From: CALKKN01 sp041571375
Lineage (GTDB): Bacteria; Pseudomonadota; Gammaproteobacteria; Xanthomonadales; SZUA-36
Length of the DNA stretch: 12,007 bases
NCBI GenBank assembly: GCA_041571375.1
Contig: JBFFUJ010000047.1
Coordinates: 1-12,007 of the forward strand
Reading direction: 5' to 3'
Shown in pieces: positions 1 to 6,535 of the stretch (within the stretch, counting starts at the first letter, position 1; each line of letters starts with the position of its first letter). Made by a program: the position numbers and the translations under genes. The notes beneath the pieces were generated by a model. That model ran no database searches. It was given only the letters and a program-made list of their open reading frames with translations, and was not told the origin of the DNA.

Positions 1-1
1 A

Positions 2-310
2 GGCCATGTCCAGATCATCGTCAACATGGTCGACTTCGGCATGGGCCTGCAGGAAGCGGGGGATGCGCCGCGGATCTACCACTGGGCTTCCAGTGAACCC
101 ACCGGCGAGTCGATGGAAAAAGGCGGCATCGTCAGCCTCGAGACCGGCTTCGACTACTCCGTTATCCGCGAGTTGATGGAGCGCAAGCACACCATCCAGT
201 TCGACAGCGGTTCGTTCGGCGGCTATCAGGCCATCATGAAACATCCCGAGCACGGAGTCTATTTCGGGGCCTCCGAATCCCGCAAGGATGGTCAGGCGGC
301 CGGCTACTAG
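2..310 (+). CDS. ggt: Gamma-glutamyltransferase, C-terminal fragment (5' end outside window)
   Basis: The reading frame is open from base 2 and stops with TAG at 308-310, leaving about 102 C-terminal residues. The end of the protein carries the hallmark of gamma-glutamyltranspeptidases: an Asn-Met-Val-Asp-Phe-Gly-Met-Gly stretch followed by Gln-Glu-Ala and Asp-Ala-Pro-Arg, and a terminal GASESRKDGQAAGY segment typical of the small subunit C-terminus. Members of this N-terminal nucleophile family self-cleave into two subunits, usually in the periplasm, and transfer or hydrolyse gamma-glutamyl groups of glutathione and related compounds. The catalytic threonine and cleavage site lie upstream of this window, so activity cannot be judged. 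pdxB follows after 30 bases on the same strand, so the two may be co-transcribed. The fold assignment is firm; the substrate preference is not visible. Confidence 0.9.
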   Translation, partial: GHVQIIVNMVDFGMGLQEAGDAPRIYHWASSEPTGESMEKGGIVSLETGFDYSVIRELMERKHTIQFDSGSFGGYQAIMKHPEHGVYFGASESRKDGQAAGY

Positions 311-340
311 GACGCCGTCTCAGGGGTCCGGGGCTGCCGC

Positions 341-1477
341 GTGAACATTATCGTCGACAGGAACATCCGGGCGGCCGAAGAGACATTCGGCCGCCACGCC
401 CGACTGCGTTTCATGGACGGACGCGCCATTGGCAACCGCGACCTGAAGGATATCGACGCCCTGATCATTCGGACGACAACGCGGGTCGACGAAGCCCTGC
501 TCCGCGATACCCCGGTGCGCTTCGTCGGATCCACCAGCATCGGGACCGATCACATGGATACAGTTTGGCTGCGGGGGCACGGCATTGCCTGGGCGAACGC
601 GCCCGGTTGCAATGCCGATTCGGCGGCCCAGTACACCCTGGCCATGATCTGGCTGGCCTGCGAGCGGCTGGGGCGGAGGCTGCATGACCTGACCGCCGGC
701 ATCATCGGTCGCGGCAACGTCGGTTCTCGCGTACTGGGGCTGCTGCAATCCCTGGGGATCAGGGCAGTGGCCAATGATCCTCCGCTCGCCGATGCCGGCG
801 TCAGCGGCCTGGTGCCGCTGGAGGAAGCCCTGGCGAAGGACATCGTCTGCCTGCACGTTCCGCTGACCCGCGACGGCCCCAACCCCACACACCGTTTCAT
901 CGGACCAGAGGAACTCGCGCGAATGCCCGATCACGCGCTGCTGGTCAACACGGCTCGCGGCGATGTGGTTGCGGGTCAGGCTCTGCTCTCTGAACTTCAG
1001 GCCGGCAGGCTGGAGGCCGCGCTGGACGTCTGGCCGGGCGAGCCGCTGATCGATGCTGACCTGCTGCGCGCGACCACGGTCGCCACGCCACACGTCGCCG
1101 GTTACAGTGACGACGGCAAGCGGCTCGGCACCCTCATGGTATACGACAGCTTCTGCCGCTGGGCCGGACTGGCCCCGCCCCCGGTTTCCGGCGCGCCGGA
1201 ATACCCCAAGCCGCTGCGGATCGAAGCCGGTGCGGATACCGTCACGGAAGCCCTGGAAGCGGCGTGCTTTGTCAGGACCCACGATACCGAGATGCGCAAA
1301 CTGGCGTCCCTGACGCTGCAGGAAAGGGCCAGGTCGTTTGACCGGCTGCGACGCGACTATCCCCTGCGCCGGGATTTTCATGCCTGGCAAGTTATCACTG
1401 ACGATCGCGAGGCAACCGAAATGCTGCGCCGACTGGGGTTCCGCGCGTCTGCCCCGAATATGCCGTCGACGGCCTGA
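341..1477 (+). CDS. pdxB: Erythronate-4-phosphate dehydrogenase (PLP biosynthesis)
   Basis: This enzyme oxidises 4-phospho-D-erythronate to 2-oxo-3-hydroxy-4-phosphobutanoate, the second step of the DXP-dependent pyridoxal phosphate route, in the cytoplasm. The 378-residue product matches the usual PdxB length. The D-2-hydroxyacid dehydrogenase layout is clear: a substrate-binding part at both ends of the core, and a Rossmann fold with GRGNVG at 123-128. The catalytic set is Arg206 (in NTARGD), Glu234 (in WPGEP) and His251 (in TPHVAGYS). The roughly 90-residue C-terminal extension is the PdxB dimerisation region, which separates it from other family members; the TPHVAGYSDDGK block is PdxB-like. 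The start is GTG, giving MNIIVDRNI as in typical PdxB N-termini; the ribosome site is only a weak G-rich stretch. The gene lies 30 bases after the transferase gene and 19 bases before the LuxR-type regulator, suggesting an operon. Confidence 0.96.
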   Translation: MNIIVDRNIRAAEETFGRHARLRFMDGRAIGNRDLKDIDALIIRTTTRVDEALLRDTPVRFVGSTSIGTDHMDTVWLRGHGIAWANAPGCNADSAAQYTLAMIWLACERLGRRLHDLTAGIIGRGNVGSRVLGLLQSLGIRAVANDPPLADAGVSGLVPLEEALAKDIVCLHVPLTRDGPNPTHRFIGPEELARMPDHALLVNTARGDVVAGQALLSELQAGRLEAALDVWPGEPLIDADLLRATTVATPHVAGYSDDGKRLGTLMVYDSFCRWAGLAPPPVSGAPEYPKPLRIEAGADTVTEALEAACFVRTHDTEMRKLASLTLQERARSFDRLRRDYPLRRDFHAWQVITDDREATEMLRRLGFRASAPNMPSTA

Positions 1478-1496
1478 TTGGGTTATTCTCTTCAGC

Positions 1497-4280
1497 ATGG
1501 AACCCGCTTCCCCGCCAATGCCGGAAATTCGGAACACCGCCCGCCGAGTCGCCGCCAGGCGCGCATTCGCTGCGGTTCTCGGCGGCTGCTTACTGGCGAT
1601 TCTGATCGAAGCTGCCGCCGCCAGTCCGTTCCTGCCCGTGGGGGTCAGCAACGGTCTGAAGGCCAGGGTCGTACCGTCGCTGCTCCTCGATGACCGGGGA
1701 TTTCTATGGGTGGGTTCGCGCGAGGGCCTGTTCCGCTACGACGGGTACGAAACCCTGTCCCTCGAACCCGATCCGGACGACCCGAACGCCCTCTCCGACA
1801 GCGATGTGCGCAGCCTGTACCAGGACCGTCTGGGCACCATCTGGGCGGGCACCTACGCAGGCGGCCTCGAGCGGTATGACAGCGACACCGGCACGCTTAC
1901 GCACTTCAGGCACGACGCCGCGGACCCGAATTCGATCCTCGACGACAGCGTGGTCGCCATTGCGGAGGGACCCGAAGGCCGGTTGTGGGTGGCTACCGAG
2001 AAAGGTCTGAGCCGGCTGGAGGGCGAAACGCGGCGGTTCGAGCATTTCAGCCACGATCCGGCGATCCCGGCATCGCTGTCTTCGAACCGGATCAGCGCCT
2101 TGCACCGCGGCGCCCAGGGCCGGCTGTGGGTCGGTACCATTGGTGGCGGGGTCAACCGCTGGAATCCTCGGAGCCGCACCTTCGTGCGGCTCGATATCGC
2201 GGAAATCACCGGCGGCTCCCCTGAAAGCAACGACGTCTTTTCGCTCCACGAGGACCGCAGCGGTCGATTGTGGGTCGGAACCCGGGTCGGGCTGATGTTG
2301 CTGGATCCGGAATCCGGCACCGGTCGGGAGCTGCCGCTGCCCTGGTCGAGCGACTTCCTGCCCGCCGTTACTGCAATGGCGGAGGACGAATCCGGGCGGC
2401 TGTGGCTGGGAACTCTGGCGCACGGAGTCCTCACCATCGATCTGCAGAGGGCCCGCTGGGAGGAGCGCCCCGGATCACCTCAAGATTACCTGCAGGACAA
2501 ACCGCAAATGAGCCTGGCGCTCTCGCAGGACATGCTGTTCGTCGGCACCTGGGGCGATGGCATTTACCGCGCAACCAGCCATTCCACACGCTTCGAGTTG
2601 CTTAAGGGCAGCGGGGCGGGTGAACTGCGCGACGAAAACATCACCGCGGTGATGGCGACCTCCGAACCCGGGCGCCCCTGGGTCGGTGCGCGGGACGACG
2701 GAGTGCTGCGTGTCGATCCGGACTCTAGGACGCTCACGCACCCCCCGGAACTGTCGGATGAACTGACTACGGCCTCCGTGCTGAACCTGACCCACGACAC
2801 GCAGGGCCGCAATTGGGCTGCCGCGAGCAGCGGTCTGTACCGTTTCACGGAAACGGGCCAGCAGACCGGACACTGGGCACACGACCCGAGAAACCCGGAA
2901 GGTATCGGTGAAGGTTTCGTGCGGGTACTGCTGCCGGATGGCCCGGCTGGTCTATGGTTCGGCACGGACGGCGCGGGTTTGTACCACCTTTCGGATGACG
3001 GCAGTCGGCTGCGCGGCTACCGTCACGAACCCGGGGCGACCGACTCAATCAGCGGGGACTACATCACGGCATTGTTGGAAGACCCCGGCGGGCACCTGTG
3101 GGTGGGGACCCGGTCGAACGGTCTCAATCGCTGTCGAGTGGAGCCATGGTCCTGCGAGCACTTTGGGGATTCGGGCGCATCCGCCCTGCGTCTGGGGCAC
3201 TTCAGTGTCACGGTGCTGTACCGGGACCGTGAATCCGCCGTCTGGGTAGGCACCGGCAACGGCGGGGTGAGCGAAGTACTGCAGGATGCCGGGGGCCGGG
3301 TAACCGGTTTTCGCCAGTGGGGCCGGAATGAAGGCTTGCTGGACGACGGCATCATGGGCATTCAGCAGGATCGCGACGATTCGCTCTGGCTGACCACCCG
3401 GCTCGGGCTCAGTCGGCTGCACGCTGGCACGGGACAGGTGATCAATTACGTGGCCGAGTCCGGGTTGCCAACCAGCCTGTTCAACAGTAACGCCTCGGCG
3501 GCCGATGAGCGCTACATTTACTTCGGATCGGTCGAGGGTTTGCTGCGCCTGCCGAAAGGCTCGGGCTTCGCCCGGCGAGAAGCGGCCCAGGTTCATTTTA
3601 CCTCCATCGAGCGCACCCCGCCCGGTGGGCCCGCACGCACCGTTTATGGCACTCGCAAAGAGTTGATCGTCCCCTATCGGGAGGTGCTGTCCATCAAGCT
3701 GGCCGCACTGGACCTCTCGGAGTCCGTGCATGAGTACGCGTACCGGCTGCGGGACGATGAGCCCTGGATCAATATCGGTTCACAGCGCCAGCTGATCCTC
3801 CACGGCCTGGCGCCCGGTGAATATGCCTTGCAGGCGCGTGGGCGCGACGTATTCGGACAATGGGGGATCACGCCCACACTGAAGCTTACGATCACTCCAC
3901 CGTGGTGGATGACGAACACATTCCGCCTGTCCGTCGTCGTCCTGCTGCTGATCGCTGCCATCGCCGTTCACCTGACACGGCAGTCCACGCTGCAGCGCCG
4001 CGCCCGCGAAATCCAGCGGCTCGGGGAAAAGCGCGAACAGGCACTCGAGGAGCGGCTCGGCAGCGAGGCTGAACTTGCCGTGTTGACGCCCCGACAGAAG
4101 GAGGTCCTGCAACTGATGGCCGAGGGGCATTCGACGCGGGACATCGCCGAGCGCCTGGTGGTCAGCATCAAGACGGTCGAAGCCCATCGCGCCAACCTGA
4201 TGGACCGCCTGGAGATTCACGACGTCCCCGGCCTGGTCCGGCTGGCCATCCGCTCCAGACTCGTCTCCCCCTACGACTGA
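1497..4280 (+). CDS. Membrane-spanning LuxR-type regulator with double periplasmic beta-propeller and Y_Y_Y-like domain
   Basis: A 927-residue predicted one-component sensor. In order: a basic N-terminus and hydrophobic segment (about 22-43) ending AAAASP, a signal peptide or anchor; fourteen propeller blade motifs of the W-V-G-T type beginning at residues 71, 116, 164, 211, 259, 303, 348, 395, 440, 487, 535, 583, 631 and 675, spaced 44-48 apart, which fits two seven-bladed propellers; a Y_Y_Y-like immunoglobulin-type domain (about 730-800, with YAYRL and LAPGEYALQARG); one membrane helix (about 810-826); a charged, probably coiled linker (about 830-860); and a LuxR/GerE helix-turn-helix (863-923, LTPRQKEVL, recognition helix near SIKTVEAHRANL). 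There is no histidine kinase or receiver domain. In Bacteroidetes hybrid systems this type of sensor region detects glycans, but the ligand here is unknown. ATG 1497 is chosen because it gives an export signal and clears pdxB; the frame is open further upstream to 1338, and ATG 1518 is an alternative. No strong ribosome site is seen. Confidence 0.88.
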   Translation: MEPASPPMPEIRNTARRVAARRAFAAVLGGCLLAILIEAAAASPFLPVGVSNGLKARVVPSLLLDDRGFLWVGSREGLFRYDGYETLSLEPDPDDPNALSDSDVRSLYQDRLGTIWAGTYAGGLERYDSDTGTLTHFRHDAADPNSILDDSVVAIAEGPEGRLWVATEKGLSRLEGETRRFEHFSHDPAIPASLSSNRISALHRGAQGRLWVGTIGGGVNRWNPRSRTFVRLDIAEITGGSPESNDVFSLHEDRSGRLWVGTRVGLMLLDPESGTGRELPLPWSSDFLPAVTAMAEDESGRLWLGTLAHGVLTIDLQRARWEERPGSPQDYLQDKPQMSLALSQDMLFVGTWGDGIYRATSHSTRFELLKGSGAGELRDENITAVMATSEPGRPWVGARDDGVLRVDPDSRTLTHPPELSDELTTASVLNLTHDTQGRNWAAASSGLYRFTETGQQTGHWAHDPRNPEGIGEGFVRVLLPDGPAGLWFGTDGAGLYHLSDDGSRLRGYRHEPGATDSISGDYITALLEDPGGHLWVGTRSNGLNRCRVEPWSCEHFGDSGASALRLGHFSVTVLYRDRESAVWVGTGNGGVSEVLQDAGGRVTGFRQWGRNEGLLDDGIMGIQQDRDDSLWLTTRLGLSRLHAGTGQVINYVAESGLPTSLFNSNASAADERYIYFGSVEGLLRLPKGSGFARREAAQVHFTSIERTPPGGPARTVYGTRKELIVPYREVLSIKLAALDLSESVHEYAYRLRDDEPWINIGSQRQLILHGLAPGEYALQARGRDVFGQWGITPTLKLTITPPWWMTNTFRLSVVVLLLIAAIAVHLTRQSTLQRRAREIQRLGEKREQALEERLGSEAELAVLTPRQKEVLQLMAEGHSTRDIAERLVVSIKTVEAHRANLMDRLEIHDVPGLVRLAIRSRLVSPYD

Positions 4281-4296
4281 AAAACGGCAAAACCAG

Positions 4297-4360
4297 CCTA
4301 AATCGGGCCAATTTGGGCTATTTAGGGGTTTCCCCTATGAAATTTTTCAATAATTTAGGG
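4297..4360. repeat. Cluster of TTTAGG-type repeats and small inverted repeats
   Basis: Just after the regulator stop codon the sequence becomes AT-rich. CCTAAAT (4297-4303) is the exact reverse complement of ATTTAGG (4320-4326), and ATTTAGGG recurs at 4353-4360, 33 bases on. AGGGG-TTT-CCCCT (4324-4336) forms a perfect 5-bp hairpin, and TGAAA-TT-TTTCA (4338-4349) is another 5-bp inverted repeat. These could be protein-binding half-sites upstream of the promoter at 4371-4399, or weak 3' structure of the preceding message. No long T tract follows, so they do not look like a standard terminator. Confidence 0.4.
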
Positions 4361-4370
4361 ACGCTCCCGA

Positions 4371-4399
4371 TTTTCAGACCGCCCCGGCTTCTCTAGACT
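4371..4399 (+). promoter_or_regulatory. Candidate sigma70 promoter for the structured RNA
   Basis: TTTTCA (4371-4376) and TAGACT (4394-4399) each match four of six positions of the -35 and -10 consensus and are separated by exactly 17 bases. Transcription would begin near 4405-4407, immediately before the first hairpin of the RNA candidate (4409-4423). That agreement between spacing and structure is the main support; the boxes alone are unremarkable. Confidence 0.35.
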
Positions 4400-4405
4400 T
4401 CAATC

Positions 4406-4580
4406 AACGCTCCTGATTGGAGCCAAGGAGAATTGCTCGGGGAACCATACGAAAAATAGCCGAAGGGTTGGACCGGCCGATTGCGGACCCGGTCCCCAAA
4501 GGGGCCCCAAGGCGAGAAACAAAAGGGGGGTGACAATCAGTCACTCAACAGATGATTGGGGCTTCGGCCCCAATTTTTTT
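4406..4580 (+). ncRNA. Candidate structured RNA of about 175 nt ending in an intrinsic terminator; family not recognised
   Basis: Between the regulator and typA lies a hairpin-rich stretch with no convincing reading frame. Hairpin 1 is GCTCC-TGATT-GGAGC (4409-4423). A stronger hairpin pairs GGACCGG (4470-4476) with CCGGTCC (4489-4495), extended by CCG/CGG across a two-base bulge to an ATTG loop. Then comes GTGAC-AATCA-GTCAC (4530-4544), and finally the terminator (4555-4580). The loops of the first and third hairpins, TGATT and AATCA, are exact reverse complements, so a kissing-loop contact is possible. Five GGA triplets occur (4419, 4427, 4441, 4470, 4485), one within AAGGAG. It could be a free small RNA, a CsrA/RsmA-binding RNA, or a regulated leader of typA, which begins 87 bases after the terminator. 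I compared it by eye with 6S, 4.5S, tmRNA, RNase P and several riboswitch classes and saw no match. The 5' end is inferred from the promoter. Confidence 0.5.
4555..4580 (+). terminator. Rho-independent terminator
   Basis: ATTGGGGC (4555-4562), a TTCG tetraloop (4563-4566) and GCCCCAAT (4567-4574) form a perfect 8-bp stem with a very stable UUCG loop, followed directly by seven T residues (4574-4580). This is a textbook intrinsic terminator for plus-strand transcription. It would end the candidate RNA starting near 4406, and also any read-through from the ggt-pdxB-regulator unit, before typA. Confidence 0.92.
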
Positions 4581-4609
4581 GCATCGCTCACCAGCCGCGA
4601 ACGAATCCA

Positions 4610-4638
4610 TTGCTTTGAATCCGCGAACGCGGTAACGT
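4610..4638 (+). promoter_or_regulatory. Weak candidate promoter for typA
   Basis: TTGCTT (4610-4615) and TAACGT (4633-4638), spaced by 17 bases, each match three of six consensus positions. Transcription would begin near 4645, after the terminator and before the favoured typA start at 4667. The spacer holds the palindrome CCGCG-AA-CGCGG (4621-4632), and its first nine bases, CCGCGAACG, also occur as a direct repeat at 4595-4603, so an operator is conceivable. The boxes are weak. Confidence 0.3.
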
Positions 4639-4666
4639 GCGCGCCCTTCCCGTCATGGATCCTGAT

Positions 4667-6502
4667 GTGATCGAAAACATCCGCAATATTGCCATCATCG
4701 CGCACGTCGACCACGGCAAAACGACGCTGGTGGACCAGCTCTTGCAGCAGTCGGGCACGCTGGGCGATCGGTCCGCCAAGCCCGAGCGGGTCATGGACTC
4801 GAACGAGCTGGAGCGCGAGCGCGGCATCACGATCCTGTCCAAGAACACCGCGATTAACTGGCACGACGGCGAGCAGAGCTGGCACATCAACATCGTGGAC
4901 ACGCCGGGCCATGCCGATTTCGGGGGCGAAGTTGAGCGCATCCTCAGCATGGTCGACTCGGTGCTCCTGCTGGTGGATGCCGTCGACGGCCCCATGCCGC
5001 AGACCCGTTTTGTAACCCAGAAAGCCTTTCAAATGGGCTTCCGGCCGATCGTTGTCATCAACAAGATCGACCGGGATGGTGCCCGCCCGCACTGGGTGCT
5101 GGACCAGACATTCGAGCTGTTCGACCAGCTGGGCGCAAGCGACGAGCAGCTGGACTTCCCGGTCGTTTACGCTTCGGCGCTACGAGGCTACGCCGGGCTC
5201 CAGGACGATATCCGGTCAGGCGACATGCGTCCCTTGTTCGAGACGGTCGTCAAATGCGTTTCCCCGCCCTCGGTCAACATCGAGGGGCCGTTCCAGATGC
5301 GGATTTCCTCGCTCGACTACAGCGCCTATGTGGGGGTCATCGGTATCGGACGCGTACAGCGCGGTACGGTCGAGCCCAACCAGCCGATCTGCGTGCTCGA
5401 CTGCGACGGCCATCAGCGGAACGCGCGGATTCTCCAGGTACTCGGCTTCCACGGCCTCAAGCGCGTCGAGATCGACTCAGCCCGGGCTGGCGACATCATT
5501 GCAGTCACCGGCGTCGAGGACCTGCAGATTTCCGATACGCTTTGTGACCGCTCCGCGCCGGAAGCCTTGCCGCCCCTGACGGTGGACGAGCCGACCATCA
5601 GCATGACCTTTCGCGTAAACAATTCCCCGTTCGCGGGGCGCGAGGGCAAGTTCCTGACCAGCCGGCAACTGCGGGAGCGATTGATGCGAGAGGCCAGTCA
5701 CAATGTGGCCTTGCGGGTGGAGGACACGGAAAACCCCGAGCGCTTCAAGGTATCCGGTCGCGGCGAACTGCACCTGTCGATCCTGATCGAGACGATGCGA
5801 CGTGAGGGCTATGAACTCGCCATTTCGCGCCCCGAGGTCATCCTGCACGAGACCGACAGCGGCCGGGAGGAGCCTTACGAACGCCTGGTGGTGGATCTGG
5901 AGAGCGAATATCAGGGAGCGATCATGGAGCGCCTGGGGGAGCGGCGCGGCGAATTGCAGAACATGCAGCTCGACGGCAGGGGCCGGGTACGCCTGGATTA
6001 TGTGATACCGGCCCGCGGCCTGATCGGTTTTCAGTCGGAATTCCGAACGCTGACCGCAGGCACGGGACTCATGTTTCATGTTTTCGATCATTACGGGCCC
6101 TGGCACCCGGGCGATATCTCGCGGCGTAACAACGGCGTCCTGATATCAAACGGCACTGGTAAGGTCCTCGCATACGCGCTGTTCAACCTGCAGGACCGGG
6201 GCCGCATGATCATCGAACCCAACGTCGAAGTTTACGAGGGCCAGGTTGTCGGCATCCACAGCCGGTCCAACGACCTGACGGTCAACCCGCTCAAAGGCAA
6301 GCAACTGAGCAACGTGCGAACCGTACTCAAGGATGAAGCCCTGTCGCTGTCGCCACCGGTCAGGATGTCTCTGGAGCAGGCGCTCGAATTCATCGAGGAT
6401 GACGAATTGGTCGAGGTGACACCGGAGGCCATCCGGATTCGCAAGATCCACCTGCAGGAACATGAGCGCAAACGCGCGGGACGGCAGAAAACCGAGGGTT
6501 GA
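4667..6502 (+). CDS. typA: Ribosome-associated translational GTPase BipA/TypA
   Basis: A translation-factor GTPase related to EF-G and LepA that binds the 70S ribosome and supports ribosome assembly and growth under cold or stress. Numbered from GTG 4667 (611 residues; E. coli BipA is about 607), the G motifs are complete: AHVDHGKT (12-19), RGITI (52-56), DTPGH (78-82), NKID (132-135) and SAL (170-172). They are followed by domain II, an EF-G III/V-like part, and the BipA-specific C-terminal domain with PARGLIGFQSEF, ending near IRIRKIHL. GTG 4667 is preferred because it gives (M)IENIRNIAIIAHVDHGKTT, aligning directly with known BipA N-termini, and has GGA seven bases upstream. ATG 4655 and GTG 4637 are in-frame alternatives; 4637 would overlap the suggested promoter. 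The gene sits downstream of a terminator, so it is probably transcribed separately. It is convergent with the M61 peptidase gene, with 33 bases between the stops and no clear terminator there. Confidence 0.97.
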   Translation: MIENIRNIAIIAHVDHGKTTLVDQLLQQSGTLGDRSAKPERVMDSNELERERGITILSKNTAINWHDGEQSWHINIVDTPGHADFGGEVERILSMVDSVLLLVDAVDGPMPQTRFVTQKAFQMGFRPIVVINKIDRDGARPHWVLDQTFELFDQLGASDEQLDFPVVYASALRGYAGLQDDIRSGDMRPLFETVVKCVSPPSVNIEGPFQMRISSLDYSAYVGVIGIGRVQRGTVEPNQPICVLDCDGHQRNARILQVLGFHGLKRVEIDSARAGDIIAVTGVEDLQISDTLCDRSAPEALPPLTVDEPTISMTFRVNNSPFAGREGKFLTSRQLRERLMREASHNVALRVEDTENPERFKVSGRGELHLSILIETMRREGYELAISRPEVILHETDSGREEPYERLVVDLESEYQGAIMERLGERRGELQNMQLDGRGRVRLDYVIPARGLIGFQSEFRTLTAGTGLMFHVFDHYGPWHPGDISRRNNGVLISNGTGKVLAYALFNLQDRGRMIIEPNVEVYEGQVVGIHSRSNDLTVNPLKGKQLSNVRTVLKDEALSLSPPVRMSLEQALEFIEDDELVEVTPEAIRIRKIHLQEHERKRAGRQKTEG

Positions 6503-6535
6503 CAGCACGCCCGAACCCGGGACGCAGCCGGCCCC

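Noticed and set aside
1338..1496. Upstream extension of the LuxR-type regulator frame into pdxB
   Set aside because: The extra 53 residues overlap the conserved pdxB C-terminus, look like frame-shadow sequence (Cys- and Arg-rich) and would precede the export signal.
320..1651. 443-codon open frame on the minus strand opposite pdxB
   Set aside because: It is antisense to a clearly conserved enzyme. Long antisense frames are expected in GC-rich DNA, and the translation shows no recognisable domain.
1704..2423. Minus-strand frames opposite the propeller region
   Set aside because: The plus strand has regular W-V-G-T blade repeats at fixed spacing, so the antisense frames are by-products of repeat and codon bias.
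4433..4459. Mini-ORF TTG..TAG (8 codons) after AAGGAG inside the RNA candidate
   Set aside because: Only two bases separate AAGGAG from TTG, too short for normal initiation, and the ORF is very short.
4451..4497. GCCGAAGGG motif reminiscent of a glycine riboswitch
   Set aside because: The other conserved parts of that riboswitch are missing and the surrounding stems do not fit. The downstream gene is also not glycine-related.
4494..4504. CCCC-AAA-GGGG hairpin as a terminator
   Set aside because: It has no T tract after it and shares bases with the stronger GGACCGG/CCGGTCC stem.
4552..4635. 27-codon frame from ATG 4552 running through the terminator to just before typA
   Set aside because: There is no ribosome site, and the frame consists largely of the terminator hairpin and T tract.
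4541..5092. 183-codon minus-strand frame over the typA start and terminator
   Set aside because: It runs antisense through the GTPase G motifs and the terminator hairpin, and shows no family features.
6503..6535. Possible bidirectional terminator between typA and the M61 gene
   Set aside because: The 33-base gap has only short CCGG-type matches, with no stable stem followed by a T tract on either strand.
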